Positions 1 through 11,990 of a DNA stretch of 64,000 bases are shown here, in pieces. Origin of the DNA: Alviniconcha marisindica (taxonomy: Eukaryota > Mollusca > Gastropoda > Provannidae); assembly GCA_018857735.1 (NCBI GenBank), contig JABMCL010002439.1, positions 62,001-126,000 of the forward strand, in the 5' to 3' direction. The stretch's first letter is position 1. Every line of letters starts with the position of its first letter. The position numbers and the translations under genes were made by a program. A model generated the notes under the pieces. The model was not told the origin of the DNA. It saw nothing but the letters and a program-made list of their open reading frames with translations, and did not search any database.

Positions 1-730
1 AATACTTTCTTTCAAAAAGTTAAAGATGTTATCCAATATGTCCTGGGATAAAATCTGCAGAAACTGAGCTGTAAAATATCTCTCTCTTATAAGACTGGAA
101 CAAAAAAGTAAAATATGTCCCATGGTTAGTTGCTCCTCACATGCAATACACATTGGTGGCTCCTCTCCCCTCAATAAAATGGAATGAGCAACATAAGAGT
201 GACCAATGTGCAGTCAAGATATCACAGTCTCTTCTCTTCTGTTAGTCCGAGGACAAGTAACATTGGAAATACCTTACGCAGTTTATTTTCTGGGAACTCA
301 TCCCACTCTGATTGCCAAAGTTCTAATACATATTTATTCACACATGACTTTAAGTTGGAAGAGGAGATGAGCTCATTTGAGATGTCATCAATGAGGGCAT
401 CCTTAGCAACAGAGTCTGCAGTCAAATTTCCTCTAAATGAACGCTGTGAACCCAGACAAAAACAATCTCCTTCCCACCTCTGGTTAATTCTATAGGTAGT
501 TCTTAAATCATACTTCAGGTAAGACATAGCTTGTACAAATTGTAGGGACCAAAGAAAATCAGACAATATAAAAAATAAAAATACATTCCTTGAATAGTAA
601 ACATGTCTGAGAGCCAAAAGAAAAGCTGTCATCTTGGAAGCTGACAAGTGTCTGCATGTCTTTAGTGGAGACAGCCACCCCAGCCACTCTTTCCTCTGTT
701 TTTGAAGTGTCCCACACACAATGAATGCAA
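1..730 (-). pseudogene. 3' part of an RNase H-bearing LINE (I/Nimb-like), decayed
   Basis: Minus-strand translation gives the C-terminal RNase H region of a non-LTR retrotransposon polyprotein: an ILSD-like acidic motif near 560, a GNLTADSVAKDAL block near 400-430, then ELWQSEWDEFPENKL. After a frameshift comes a C-terminal zinc-knuckle-like motif with C, C, H and C spacing and a GHILLFCSS-like segment (about 60-160). At least two frameshifts and an in-frame TGA in place of the usual arginine show that it is dead. The left end runs out of the window and the right end stops near a poly-G tract (736-752). It sits in the intron downstream of the last visible GPS2 exon, same strand. Confidence 0.8.
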
Positions 731-735
731 TAGGA

Positions 736-752
736 GGGGGGGGGGGGGGGGG
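736..752. repeat. poly-G tract
   Basis: About 17 consecutive G on the plus strand, close to the right limit of the LINE fragment and 40 bp from the GPS2 exon donor. Similar tracts occur at 1373-1390 and elsewhere in the window. Confidence 0.95.
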
Positions 753-793
753 CCTTCTGAGCACAGTAAGAGAAACAACTATGACTCACTAAC

Positions 794-1039
794 CAGGCTG
801 AGGCATTCTCTGGAGGCCATAGGTAGAAGGAAATCCCTCTGCTTTACTAGTCTGATGACCTGTGTAGTGGCTTGGGTAGGAGCTAAAAGCAGACTGGCTG
901 GATGAATACTTTCCAGTTGCAGCTTGTCCAGTCTGGAAGGCTGTGACAGTGGGCTGCTGTGGCTGCTGAACGTAGGAATGTGCAGACTGTGATGCATAGA
1001 CAGTTTGACCACTCTGCGACTGAGGGTAGCTGCCCATTT
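794..1039 (-). CDS. GPS2: GPS2 internal exon, Q/S/Y-rich C-terminal half
   Basis: This 246-bp exon has a gtggcag acceptor and a GTTAGT donor. The first two bases complete a lysine codon with the previous exon. It then reads MGSYPQSQSGQTVYASQ, a QQPQQP stretch, FSSYPSHYTGHQ and ends LQRMPQPG, leaving one base of a split codon. The Q/P/S/Y-rich composition and the final LQRMPQ-like segment resemble the C-terminal half of GPS2. The terminal exon should lie at lower coordinates outside the window; a LINE fragment already starts about 60 bp past the donor. Without splicing the frame stops immediately, which supports the donor call. Confidence 0.85.
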
Positions 1040-2100
1040 CTGCCACAAACAAAATCAAACACATAATAATAATAATGTTTGTGATGTATTCTATGCAAAT
1101 GGGACAGTTGAAGACACTGGAGTAGTATGGGGAAAGGGAAGCAGGACAAACATATACAAAATTAGAAGGGGAATATACAAAATTAGAGGGGGGGTGGGGG
1201 GGACGACAACGGCTCTAACCTAACTTCAAAACACATTACAAAGATAGACTGCAAAAACCATCCCAATGTTTACCTTCCCCTTCCAGTTTTTACCATGCTG
1301 GTTGATAAAACAACATATGCACAGTAGATAAAACATGACCACACAAAATGTGTTGTTTTGTTGTTGTTGTTTGGGGGGGGGGGGGGGGGGTCACTTCATA
1401 TATCACTGGACCTACTAGCAGTCTTATTTTCCTCAAACCATTAGGCCCCCAAAAGCAGACATGTCTACCCCTAAATTTGCTTGTCAGTATTCTAGTGTGT
1501 TTCAGTATTTTCAAGGGATTTAATAACAGTTTTCACCCATTTTAATGGGCAGAAAAGGGCAGCATTTGAGACAGAAGAGAAAAAATCTCATGACACCATC
1601 AATGTATGACATGCGAATTGCTTCAAAGGAAAAACTCTAAAATCTTGCATGGTCCACGTCTCCAATTAGACCATTCCAGCTATCATTTTTACAGACCCCA
1701 CTCCCACTTGCATTTATTAGCACAGTCGAAGTCACTGAACTTTTTGCTACAGTGACAACTTGAGCAACAGTCATGGTGAATCTTTCCCTTTCAAAACTTT
1801 GAGAACATTTGCCTTTTCTTTGTCAGAACATGGTGCAGAAGCGTGTAGGAATGTCAATGTTCAGCGCTATAGCCTGCCTGCAAGAGCAACAGCCAGCCGT
1901 TGTGTTCACAATTAAAGCGACTAAGACTGGCGATAGCCATGTGTGAACTTGCTCCGAATGTTTTGCAGGTATTCAGTGCACTGGCACTGATTAAATCAAC
2001 TTCTGATTTTGACCGTTCCACATTTTGCATTTATTTGTTAGTTATGCCAAGTGTGTCTGTCAGTTACAACAATGAAGCAAGGTAGTTTGTAGAATGACAT
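1040..2100. other. Intron sequence without recognised genes
   Basis: This is the start of the 20.5-kb GPS2 intron. It contains a short ATA/AT run near 1065, G-rich tracts at about 1190-1202 and 1373-1390, and otherwise unremarkable AT-rich sequence. No coding similarity was seen. Confidence 0.6.
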
Positions 2101-2104
2101 ATAA

Positions 2105-2574
2105 GTTGTTGTTATTGATTGCTTTTATATAGCGCTATTCTACACTCTCAAGCAGACTCACTGTGGTCACATCTGATTCTACACGAGTGAATAGCTTTTT
2201 ATAGCACATTTTTGAATATCCACCGAAGTGGTGTAGTTACAGCGCTGGCATGCCTGGTGCCACATGAAACTGCTGCCGTCTTGGCGCGTTCTGTGTACAC
2301 CATATATCCATGCACCTTGTCACTTCATGCAAAACCACATACATAAGGTGCATGTGTGTTTAGCTGTAACCTGCCACCTGCACTTTTGGCAGAATGACCA
2401 GGATCTTTTGTGCTACTATGGTAACACAGGGGTAGAACGAATACCAAAATAAGAGTCAGCACAGACAGTTCATCCTGAACAACAAAATTCTCCCGCCACA
2501 CCTGCAGTGATTCGAACCCGTGACCTTTCAATCATGAGTCCGGCGCTCTAACCACTGAGGTATCCCTGCTCCCC
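2105..2574 (-). mobile_element. tRNA-headed SINE
   Basis: Read on the minus strand, the element begins with a tRNA-like head: an A-box TACCTCAGTGG at 2552-2562 and a B-box GGTTCGAATCA at 2508-2518, with a CAT anticodon-loop-like triplet between them. These are the internal RNA polymerase III promoter boxes of tRNA genes. The body runs about 350 bp to a 3' end containing agaatagcgctatataaaag and an AT-rich tail. That end resembles the 3' end of LINE copies in this window (34500-34552, 44318-44400, 59830-59907). It is a SINE rather than a tRNA gene because the tRNA part is fused to a long unrelated body and stem pairing is imperfect. Confidence 0.75.
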
Positions 2575-2990
2575 AAGTTTTCAGAAGTTACTTTTTACTA
2601 TTTTAATAAAACAAACTGTCCCCTTTCCTGCACACATATTAACAATATCTCATTACAAATCAAAGGGATCTGACTTTGAAAGAAGAAGGTGAAAATTATT
2701 TTTAAAATAATTGTGCATTCTGGTTATGTAATTTGGGACTCCTGTTAAAAAATGTTCCAGTGACTTAGCAAATCATTTTCTTACGAGACCTAAGGTTACA
2801 TAAAAAAGGTCATTTTGAAACCAAATTCATGCTGAAAACATCAAACATGCCTTCATGGGAGGTACTACTAGGCAAAAAAGGTATGCAATTGTATATATGA
2901 CATGTTGCCAAAAGGTGCACAAATAGAGGGTGAAAATTTGAAGTCAATATAAAATCTGATCTTGTGTTCATGATACATTTAGAGAGTGTG
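2575..2990. other. Unassigned intron sequence
   Basis: AT-rich sequence between the SINE and the palindromic cluster near 3.0 kb. I see nothing recognisable in it. Confidence 0.5.
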
Positions 2991-2997
2991 TTGCGGC

Positions 2998-3745
2998 ATG
3001 TTTTGCCACTGCAGCACATTTTGTCACTATGGTGACAAAATGTGCAGCGATGCCTGCAAGTTTTGTCACCAATGAGGTAGTGTCAAACTGTGCAGGCATT
3101 GTACCTTTTTTTCACTTGGATATCAGCACATGTGATATTGTGTGTGTGATGTGTGTGTGTGTGTGTGTGTGTGTACGCACACGCGTCAAAGAGAGAGAGA
3201 GGCACATATTATGCTACAAAATATACAAGACGCTGCATGGAATGAAATATCACACCCAAAGTCAGTCCACGTTTACCATCTGTTTCATTAACAAATACCA
3301 GCCATTCAATCAAAGAATATTATACTAATGGGACATCCACAGCACACAATCAAATCACACTGACAGCTCATAGAGCTATGGGCAGCAGCAGCCTCGTAGC
3401 AGCAGCCTTGTAGTTTACTCAAAGCAATACAGAATTTCATAAATAGAGGTGGGGATAATGTAACACAACACAATACACCACATCTGTGGTGCGCACACTT
3501 CCACAGACAAATGCACATCAACATACACACACGTGCACGCGGGCACACACACACGTGTGTGCACACACACACTGACACACACCAAGAGAAGGAAAAACAG
3601 ATTATAGTGTTGCCGGTGAAGGGGTGACAAAATGTGCAGCAAGTGGACCTTTCAGAATGTTTTGTCACCATGTAGTGACAAAACATGCCAGAGTGACAAA
3701 ACGTGCAGGCAGTACATCAAATTTGCCATAGTGACAAAATGTGCC
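2998..3745. repeat. Cluster of inverted 'gtgacaaaatgtgc' motifs
   Basis: A near-perfect hairpin occupies 3014-3045: 14-bp arms gcacattttgtcac and gtgacaaaatgtgc around a 4-base loop. Variants of the same motif recur in both orientations near 3059, 3081, 3626, 3660, 3676, 3693 and 3731. The two clusters flank about 500 bp containing dinucleotide repeats, as in a foldback element, but I could not fix ends or a target duplication. Confidence 0.55.
3139..3174. repeat. TG microsatellite
   Basis: An interrupted (TG)n run followed by a short GA run at about 3187-3202. A related CA-rich run lies at 3520-3580. Confidence 0.9.
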
Positions 3746-4329
3746 ACAACAGAGTGCTCAAAAATAGCAGATATGTAGTTATTTGCATGAGAAGGTAATT
3801 TAAGCACTGAAATTCAGCTCCTGAAAATGGACATGACAGCGAGTGATTTCTTTTAGTGATTAAGCTAGTGTACAACACACAAACAAGTTTAACATCACGA
3901 AGCTCATCACAGGAGCATCCCTTTACGTAAAGCAATAAACATGAACATTTAAGTATTTGTGTTCATAATCATTTTTGACAAACTGTGATGACAGACGTTG
4001 ATCATGTTGTAATATTCTGATAAAAACCTTCTGCAAAGCTTTGAATAGCCCAGAAATTGACACCATTCGCTTGGCCTGATGGTGGGTTCTGACGATCGCA
4101 GAAGTTTGCAACTTTTCCCCAAAATGTATTATTACATCGCCTACCCTTAGGTCAGAAATGACGTTATTGTTAAAAAAACCCAGCACGTATGTTAAAAACA
4201 ACCACACCATGTAATAGATGAAAGATTTTTCTATCGATCCCGTACCCTCATGTCATTACATTTTGTTTAGTTTGACACCACGACGTGTTTCAAACTTCTG
4301 CGACAGCATCAAAAAGATTGACAACTTTT

Positions 4330-5175
4330 TGAAGCCCTTATTTCAGAAACTTGCTTATTGTAAAAAAATCTAGAGCATGAAAAATTTCAAGAGTAGTACC
4401 ACGTGAAAGAAGAAAGATTGTTCTATCTGTTCCTTACATTCTGAAAATTATGTCACGTTCACTTTGACCACACAGAACCATGTAGCAAACTTCTGTGACA
4501 AACATCCAAAATTGAAAAGTTGCAAACTACTTTTGGGATGTTGTCGTTGTTTCAGGGCCTACCGCTTAATAACCATGGAGTGGAATGTAAAGAGAATAGT
4601 ACCATGTAAAAGATGAGAAAATTTCCTATCAGTTACACATCTTTGTGTGTTATCTTTGCTTTTATTTTAAACACACTGCACTGTGATGCATACCGGCGTG
4701 ACGGCGTTGTAAAATTTCAAACTCGACCCCAAAAGTTGCATACTTATGCATCTTTCTGAAGCCACTTATGTCAGAAACATGCTTATTGTTAAAAATCTAA
4801 AGCACAGAAAATTCAAGAGTGGTACCACGTGAATGGAGAAAGATTGTTCTATCTGTTCCTTACATTATCAAAATTATGTCATGTTTACTTTGACCACATG
4901 GAACTGTGTTGCAAACTTCTGCAACAAACATCCAAAAGTTGCACACATCTTTTTGGATGGTGTTGTTGTTTCAGGGCCTACCGCTTAATAACTATGGAGT
5001 GGAATGTAAAGAGAATAGTACCATGTAAAAGATGAGAACATTTCCTACGAGTTACATATCTTTGTGTTTTAACTTTGCTTTTATTTTAAACACATTGCAC
5101 TGTGATGCATACCGGCATGACGGCATCATGAAATTTTGAACTCGACTCCAAAGGTTGCGTACTTCTGCAACTTTT
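4330..5175 (+). repeat. 425-bp tandem duplication in the left domain
   Basis: Two direct units, about 4330-4750 and 4755-5175, share the sequence from 'cagaaac.tgcttattg' to 'gcataccggc.tgacggc'. Each contains 'gcaaacttctg.gacaaacatcc' and 'agttgcata...tgcaact', the latter being a short palindrome. Confidence 0.75.
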
Positions 5176-5935
5176 TGTCGTCACTTGCTTCAGAAACTGG
5201 ATTACTGCGAAATAACTAGGGCATTGAAAATTAAGCGAATGGTATCACCAGAAAGATGAAAGATTCTTCTATATGTTTCCTATCTGGTTCAGATTATTCT
5301 GTTTTTAATCTGAAAACACCAGACTGTGTTGCAAACTTCTGTGACAAACAGCCAGTTTTGGGAAGTTGCAAAGTTTTCAACACAGGGTACCGTCATGAAT
5401 TGTCTAACTGGTGAATATATACAACACCAAAGTAAAAATTAACCATACCATATGAAAGAGAGATTGATTTCCTATCAGTTTCGTGTACTGGATTGATTGA
5501 TTTACGTGCGGTTTGATCATACCTTTCCATGTTGCATAGTCACAAAAGACATACAAGTTTTCAATCAATGTCAGACATTTCTGTTTCTCGAATTTCATCA
5601 TCACATATGTCAGGATACAGGCTGGCATTAAATAACATCAGCACATAAAAATATAATAATGACAACAAATGAAAGATGGAAAGTTAATCTATTCACTGTA
5701 CATCCACGTTGATTTATTTACGGTTCGGTTTCATCCCACCAGACCGAGTTGCAAAGATCGCGACAAGTTGCAAAGTTCTGGGATGGTTGAACCCAAAGTT
5801 TCAAACTTATGCAACTTGGATCTGGCACACCGAATCTACTACCAATATTATTCAGTTGATTGCATTTTTGTGATAGTGCTGTTGTCTATGCAGCCTGTTT
5901 GATTTGTTGATTCAGTTTATTGCTGGTCACAGCTG

Positions 5936-6818
5936 CAGACCTGTTTACCCCTCTTTTCACTTGTCAGTACTTTGGGCAGAAGTTGTCACTGTCAGTAATC
6001 CAAGGTGACTGTCAGTAATACACACACTCCATTTTTCACTCTTATGTATTCATATCTCACACAATGTTTTAGACAGATGTATTCACAGTTAATTTTTACT
6101 CAGACCAAGATTGTAACAAATGAAGGCACAATAGCCTCAAGTTCAAGTGCAACAGCATTTTGTTTAAACTATTATTAGAAACACCCAATAGATCCATGGA
6201 TCGTGATGATTACAAGTCTTGACGATAACAAGTCGCACATCATGGCTTCAGCTCTAATGATGTCCTGCTGGCATTCACCTCCTTTGCTTCCAGAAACTTT
6301 AAACAAGACGGCTGGGATTTCTTCAAAAGGTTCATAATCTTTGTCAGTGGCGAATGGACTTCACGTGCCTCTTGCAATCGTTTCCACACCATGTGCGCAA
6401 GTGAAGTGATGTGAAGAACGAATCGCCTTTTCGCGAATGCAATAAACATGACCACCTCTCATGGTACTCTGGGCGATAATGTTGGGTCGCCTTAATTTTC
6501 TTGGGGGGTAGTCAATCCCGAATCTTCAACACATCTTTTACTCATCTTCCCAAAGCACACTTCAAAGATGACGGCAGAAGCAGAGTTTTAACAATGAGCA
6601 TGCGCAGTCGGTATTCCAAGGGAAGTAATTTCCTGTCATGACTTGGTTTTGGCCCTTTGACAGTTTCGATCCTGTGCCTGCGGTTTTACTCCAGCTTAAA
6701 ATGTGGGAAAGGGAAAATCAGACAATGGCCGTAATTTTTGACACAACCAGCATAACAGCGGAATTTGAGGTCTGAATCCATAGGAATTACGGCAAAACCG
6801 TAGGGGTAAACAGGTCTG
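5936..6818 (-). mobile_element. hAT-like DNA transposon with 6-bp TSD
   Basis: The 883-bp element has terminal inverted repeats CAGACCTGTTTACCCC and is flanked by perfect CAGCTG duplications (5930-5935 and 6819-6824). The empty site is preserved in composite copy 3 near 47930 (cacagctgcatcag). It is the same family as 48139-49249 but in opposite orientation: its minus-strand 5' region is recognisably similar to the plus-strand 5' region of that copy. It carries decayed zinc-finger coding sequence (separate entry). The 6-bp duplication is not the usual 8 bp of hAT, so a 6-bp hAT subgroup is inferred. Confidence 0.85.
6150..6560 (-). pseudogene. Decayed hAT-like transposase N-terminus with BED-type finger
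   Basis: Reading across frames on the minus strand gives PKKIKATQHYRPEYHERW, then KGDSFF, CGNDCKRHVKS and RH, the shape of a BED/hAT-type zinc finger (W, KGD, C..C, H....H). Further on, IIRAEAMMCDLL matches the 'AE..mc.fl' segment that follows the finger in the related copy at 48635-49024 (QVTAANVKMCEMI). Stops and frameshifts break the frame, and no catalytic core is present in the 883-bp element. It depended on a transposase made elsewhere or is dead. Confidence 0.55.
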
Positions 6819-7689
6819 CAGCTGCATCAGAAATAATATCGTAAACGTACCTGCGCCTATATTGGCAGAACATAAATATTTTTCATTGTCAAGACAGCAC
6901 ATCAAGTCTACTAAAATTCATTTAGTTGAGTCTGTAATCATAGGGAAGAAAATGTCTAGATCTAATGGCTAGATCTAATGCAAAATTGAACTTAGTAAAC
7001 ACTGATGACAGAGGCTTGCCCGCCTAACTACAGATCTACCGGCTACTATTATACATCTACATACTAGTAATTAATGTGTTTTATTCTACCACCGTGGCTA
7101 TGTATGAGTACCTATCTTATCCACACATATGAATGATAATTTACCTTTCTTGTCAATGAAAAAATTCAAATAAATTATTATTCTTTCCAAATGATTGGAT
7201 AGGAAACCCCGAAGCTATCGGACTACCTACCTACAAACCCCTATGATTGGCAGTGGCGCACCTGCTCAGATGGCCATATCGCACCTGCTCAGAAACCAAA
7301 TCGTTGAATAACATGTAGCAGTCTTTCGATGCATCTACCTGTATGGTTTCCAGTCCGACAAAGTTGCCCGTTCATTAAATACAACTGTGCACCACACCAC
7401 ATACATGCCCATTCAGGCTATTGTCTCCTAAACCACAGACCTACCCATCAGTTAATGTGTGAAAAATATATAACGAGCTAGCCGCATGCCTGTACACTCA
7501 GGTGATACAAAACTACCCGTTTATCCACACAAGCATTTTCTTGCTATTCTTCACGGCTCACTGCAAACATGCCAGCACAGTTATGCCTCTCCCTACCCAC
7601 AAATAGTTTGGATGATTAATACACCTGTGGAATCTTCTCATCTGTCCACATACATGTCCACTAAGGTAATAGTGTCTTTGGACTAGGAG

Positions 7690-10600
7690 GTGAGTTTAGA
7701 GGTAAATCTTCGTGGTTAACCGGAAAGAAAAGATCAAGATGAACATGATTGGTGGGTATATAGACGGGTCTGTAAGTGGACAGGTAAGTTTACATATCAA
7801 GTTGGATGGAAATCATCAATTGAATAATTATGAAGCTTTATGAATGGATAGACCTGAGTATGTCAACAAATAGGTGAGTGAACATCAGGTTGGTTTAGGT
7901 TGTTAGCTGTAAAGTAAGCATGGTCATACTAAGGTAAATTGTATGTAAAACATTAGGTGAGTGGATAGGTCGATCTTTGCGGTTATCTGGAATGAAAGCA
8001 TCAAAATGAACAGGTAGGCTGATGAACATGTTGATGAAATATGTATGAGCCAGGTAACTGAGTCTTCCTGATCACTGACCTTGATATAACTGTCCTCACT
8101 GACTGGGCATTAAAAAATTACCTCCGTGGTTAGCCGGAAGGGAACAGCACCAAGATGAATAGGCAGATTTATTTTCGGGTGTGTCTGTGGGTATGTAGAC
8201 CAATAGATGAGCTGACAGATAAGTGTGCATGTTATGCAGGAAGGAAAATAATATACTGAACAGGTGGGATAATAAATGTGTAGATCCATGGATATGCAGA
8301 ACAAGAGTTGAGTGGGCAGGCAAATATTAGCGGTTAGTCGAAATTAAAGTATCAAAATGAACGGGTAGGTTGAAGAGCGGATGCATTTATGGCCACGTGA
8401 AGGAGTAGTTTAGTCTACATGTAGGTCTTCGTGGTTAGCCGGAAGGAAAGCATCATGATAAAGACGTAATATATATATTTCCGGGTAGATCTGTATTTAT
8501 GTAGAGCACCAGTTGGGTGGACTGGTAGACTGTGGAGGTAATTCAGAATGGACGCATAAAAATGAACGGGGAGAGTTTCTGAATGGGTGCATCTATAAAC
8601 ATGTAGACAGTTGAATCGGCAGGTGGGTCTTCGTGGTTATAGCCATAAGCATCAAAATTAACAGGTACATTCATTTTCGGGTAGGTCTGTCGGTACACAG
8701 ACCAGCAGATGAGTTGACAGATAAGTGTGCATGTAAAGCCAGCTGAAAACCACACACAAATGTAACCGGTTGGTTGATGAAAGGGTAAATCTGTGAATAT
8801 TTAGAACAACAGGTGAGAGGACAGGTAAGTACTAACGGTCTGTTGGAATGAAATAATCAAAATGAACAGGTAGGGTAATGAACGGGTAAATCTATGGGCA
8901 TGTACACAAGTAGTTGTGGTGACTGGTAGGTCTTTGTGGTTAGACAAAAAAGAAACAAGAAGATAAACAAGTAAAAATAATTTCGGGTAGATCTGTGTGT
9001 ACGTACCGCAGTAGATGAGTCAAAAGGTCACTACATGTTATGCCAAAAAGGAACAAATAAACTGAACAGGTATACTGATGAACAGGTACATCTGTGGACA
9101 TGTAGAGCATTATAAATGTTGACAGTTAGCGATTAATCTGAATAAAAGTATAAAAATGAACAGGTAGAGTCATGAACGGGTACATGTATGGGCAGGTATA
9201 GAAGTAGTTGTGGTGACAGGTAGGTCTTTGTGGTTAGATGAAAGAGAAGCAGGAAGATAAACAGGTAAATTTATTTCCAGGTAGATCTCTGTGTATGAAC
9301 CCCAGTAAATGAGTTGAAAGGTCACTGTGCAGGTTATGACGAAAAAGAAGAAATAAACTGAACAGGTATACTGATGAACGGGTACAACTGTGGACATGCA
9401 GCGCAGTAGAAACGTTGACGGGTAGATCTTTGCAGTCAGCTGGAATTTAAGTATGAAAATTAACAGGTAGGGTCACGAACAGTACATCTATGGGTAGTTG
9501 TGGTGACAGGTATTTTTTTGTGGTTAGACAAAAGAGAAGCATGAAGATAAACAGGTAAACAGGGTGTTGCTGCGCAGTACAAACGATGATGGGTAGATCT
9601 TAGCGGTTAATCTGAATTAAAGTATGAAAATGAACAGGTATGGTCATGAATGGGTACATGTATGGGTAGGTACACAAGCAGTTGTGGTGACAGGTAGGTC
9701 TTTGTCAGTTTGTGGTTAGACAAAAGAGAAGCATGAAGGTAAATAGGTAAATTTATTTTCTGGTGGATCTGTGGGTAGGTACCCCAGTAGATGAGTTGAA
9801 AGGTCATTGTGCAGGTTATGCCAAAAAAGAAGAAACAAACTGAACAGGTATAGTGATGAACATGTACATCTGTGTACATGTAGAACAGTAGAACCGTTTA
9901 CGGGTAGATATTAACAGTTAGTCTGAATGCAAGTATAAAAATGAACAGGTAGGGTCATGAACAGGTACATGTACAGGCATGCACACAAGTAGTTGTCGTG
10001 ACAGGAAGGTCTTTGTGGTTAGACGAAAGAGAAGCATGAAGGTAAACAGGTAAATTTATTTTCGGGTGGAAGTGTGGATAGGTCCCCCAGTAGATGAGTT
10101 GAAAGGTCATTGTGCAGGTTATGCCAAAAAAGAAGAAACAAACTGAACAGGTATAGTGATGAACAGGTACATCTGTGTACATGTAGAACAGTAGAACTGT
10201 GGATGGGTAGATATTAACGGTTAATCTGAATGCAAGTATAAAAATGAACAGGTAGGGTCATGAACGGGTACATGTACGGGCATGTACACAAGTAGTTGTG
10301 ACAGGTAGGTCTTTGTGGTTAGATGAAAGAGAAGCATGAAGGTAAACAGGTAAATTTATTTTCGGGTGGATGTGTGGATAGGTACCCCAGTAGATGAGTT
10401 GAAAGGTCATTTTGCAGGTTATGCCTAAAAAGGAAGAAACAAACTGAACAGGTATAGTGATGAACAGGTACATCTGTGTACATGTAGAACAGTAGAACCG
10501 TGGACGGGTAGATCTTAATGGTTAATCTAAATGCAAGTATAAAAATGTATAACAGTAGAACCATGGATGGGTTCAGTAGAATAGTAGAACCATGGACGGT

Positions 10601-11990
10601 TAATCTGAATGCAAGTATAAAAATGAACAGGTAGGGTCATGAACAGGTACATGTACAGGCATGTACACAAGTAGGTCTTTGTGGACATGTAGAACAGTAG
10701 AACTGTGGACAGTAGACGTAAACGGTTAATCTGAATGCAAGTATAAAAATGAGGTAGGGTCATGAACGGGTACATCTATGGGCATGTACACAAGTGGTTG
10801 TGGTGACAGGTAGGCCTTTGTGGTTAGATGAAAGAGAAGCATGAAGGTAAACAGGTAAATTTACTTTCACGTGGATTTGTGTGTAGGTACCCCAGTATAT
10901 GAGTTGAAAGGTCATTGCGCAGGTTTGGCCAAAAAATGAAAAATAAACTGAACAGGTATAGTGATGAACAGGTACGTCTGTGGACATGTAGAACAGTGGA
11001 AATGTTGACAGGTAGGTCTTAACGGTTAATCTGAATGAAAGTAGGAAAATGAACAGGTAGGGTCATGAAGGGGTACATATACTGGCAGGTACACAAGTAG
11101 CTGTGGTGACAGGTAGGTCATTGTTCTTAGGCAAAGGAGAAGCATGAGGGTAAACAGGTAAATTTATTTTCGGGTGGATCTGTGGGTAGGTACCCCAGCA
11201 GATGAATTGAAAGGTCACTGTGCAGGATAAGCCGAAAAAGAATTAAACCAAACAGGTATATTGATGAACAGGTACATCTGTGGACATGTAGAACAGTAGA
11301 ATCGTGGACGGGTAGATCTTAACGGTTAATCGGAACGAAAGTATGAAAATGAACACGTAGGGTCCTGAGCGGGTACATCTATGGGCATGTACATAAATAG
11401 TTGTGGTGACAGGTAGGTCTTTGTGGTTAGATGAAAGAGAAGCATGAAGATAATCAGGTAGATTTATTTTTGGGTACGTCTGTGTGTACGTAGCCCAGTA
11501 GATGAGTTGAAGGGTAATTGTGCATGAAGTTATGCCGGAAAGGAAAAATTAAACTGAGAAGGCGTACTGGTGAACGGCTGTATCTGTGGACATGTAGAGC
11601 AATAGAAACGTTGATGGGCACATCTTAGCGGCTAATCTGAATAGAAGTATGAAAATGAACAGTCACAGCCATAAACGGGTGCATCTATGTGCATGCAAAG
11701 GAATAGTATAGTCAAGAAGCAAGTCTTTGTGGTAGGGTACCCTAATAGGAAAGCATTAAAATAAAAAGATTTATTTTCAGGTAGGTATGTAGATGTGTAC
11801 AGCATCAAAATGAACAGGTGAAACAGGTACATCTGTGGACATGCAGACTCCTAGCTGAGGGGACAAGTAGATCTTCGATCATGGCTAGCAAGAAGCGAAG
11901 CATCAAGACAAACAGGTAGATTTATTTCCGTGTATGCCTGTGGGTATGAAGACCATTAGATGAGTTGACAGGTAACTTCATGTTAAGCAG
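7690..11990 (+). repeat. Array 1: about 300-bp tandem units made of three 100-bp subunits
   Basis: About 14 units, with period 296-305 bp measured between equivalent 'gaacaggtata.tgatgaac' positions (9061, 9361, 9843, 10146, 10447, 10951, 11247, about 11550). The larger gaps at 9361-9843 and 10447-10951 contain partial units. Each unit holds three diverged subunits of about 100 bp sharing the order 'ggtta ... gaa.gaaag ... aacaggta ... gaacgggta.atctgtg ... catgta ... agtag ... aggta'. Most units also have a 70-80-codon open frame on the minus strand. This is a higher-order repeat, not a CRISPR array: there are no unique spacers. Confidence 0.9.

Noticed and set aside
2500..2574. Functional tRNA gene on the minus strand
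   Set aside because: A and B boxes are present but stems pair poorly and the head is fused to a long SINE body with a LINE-like tail.
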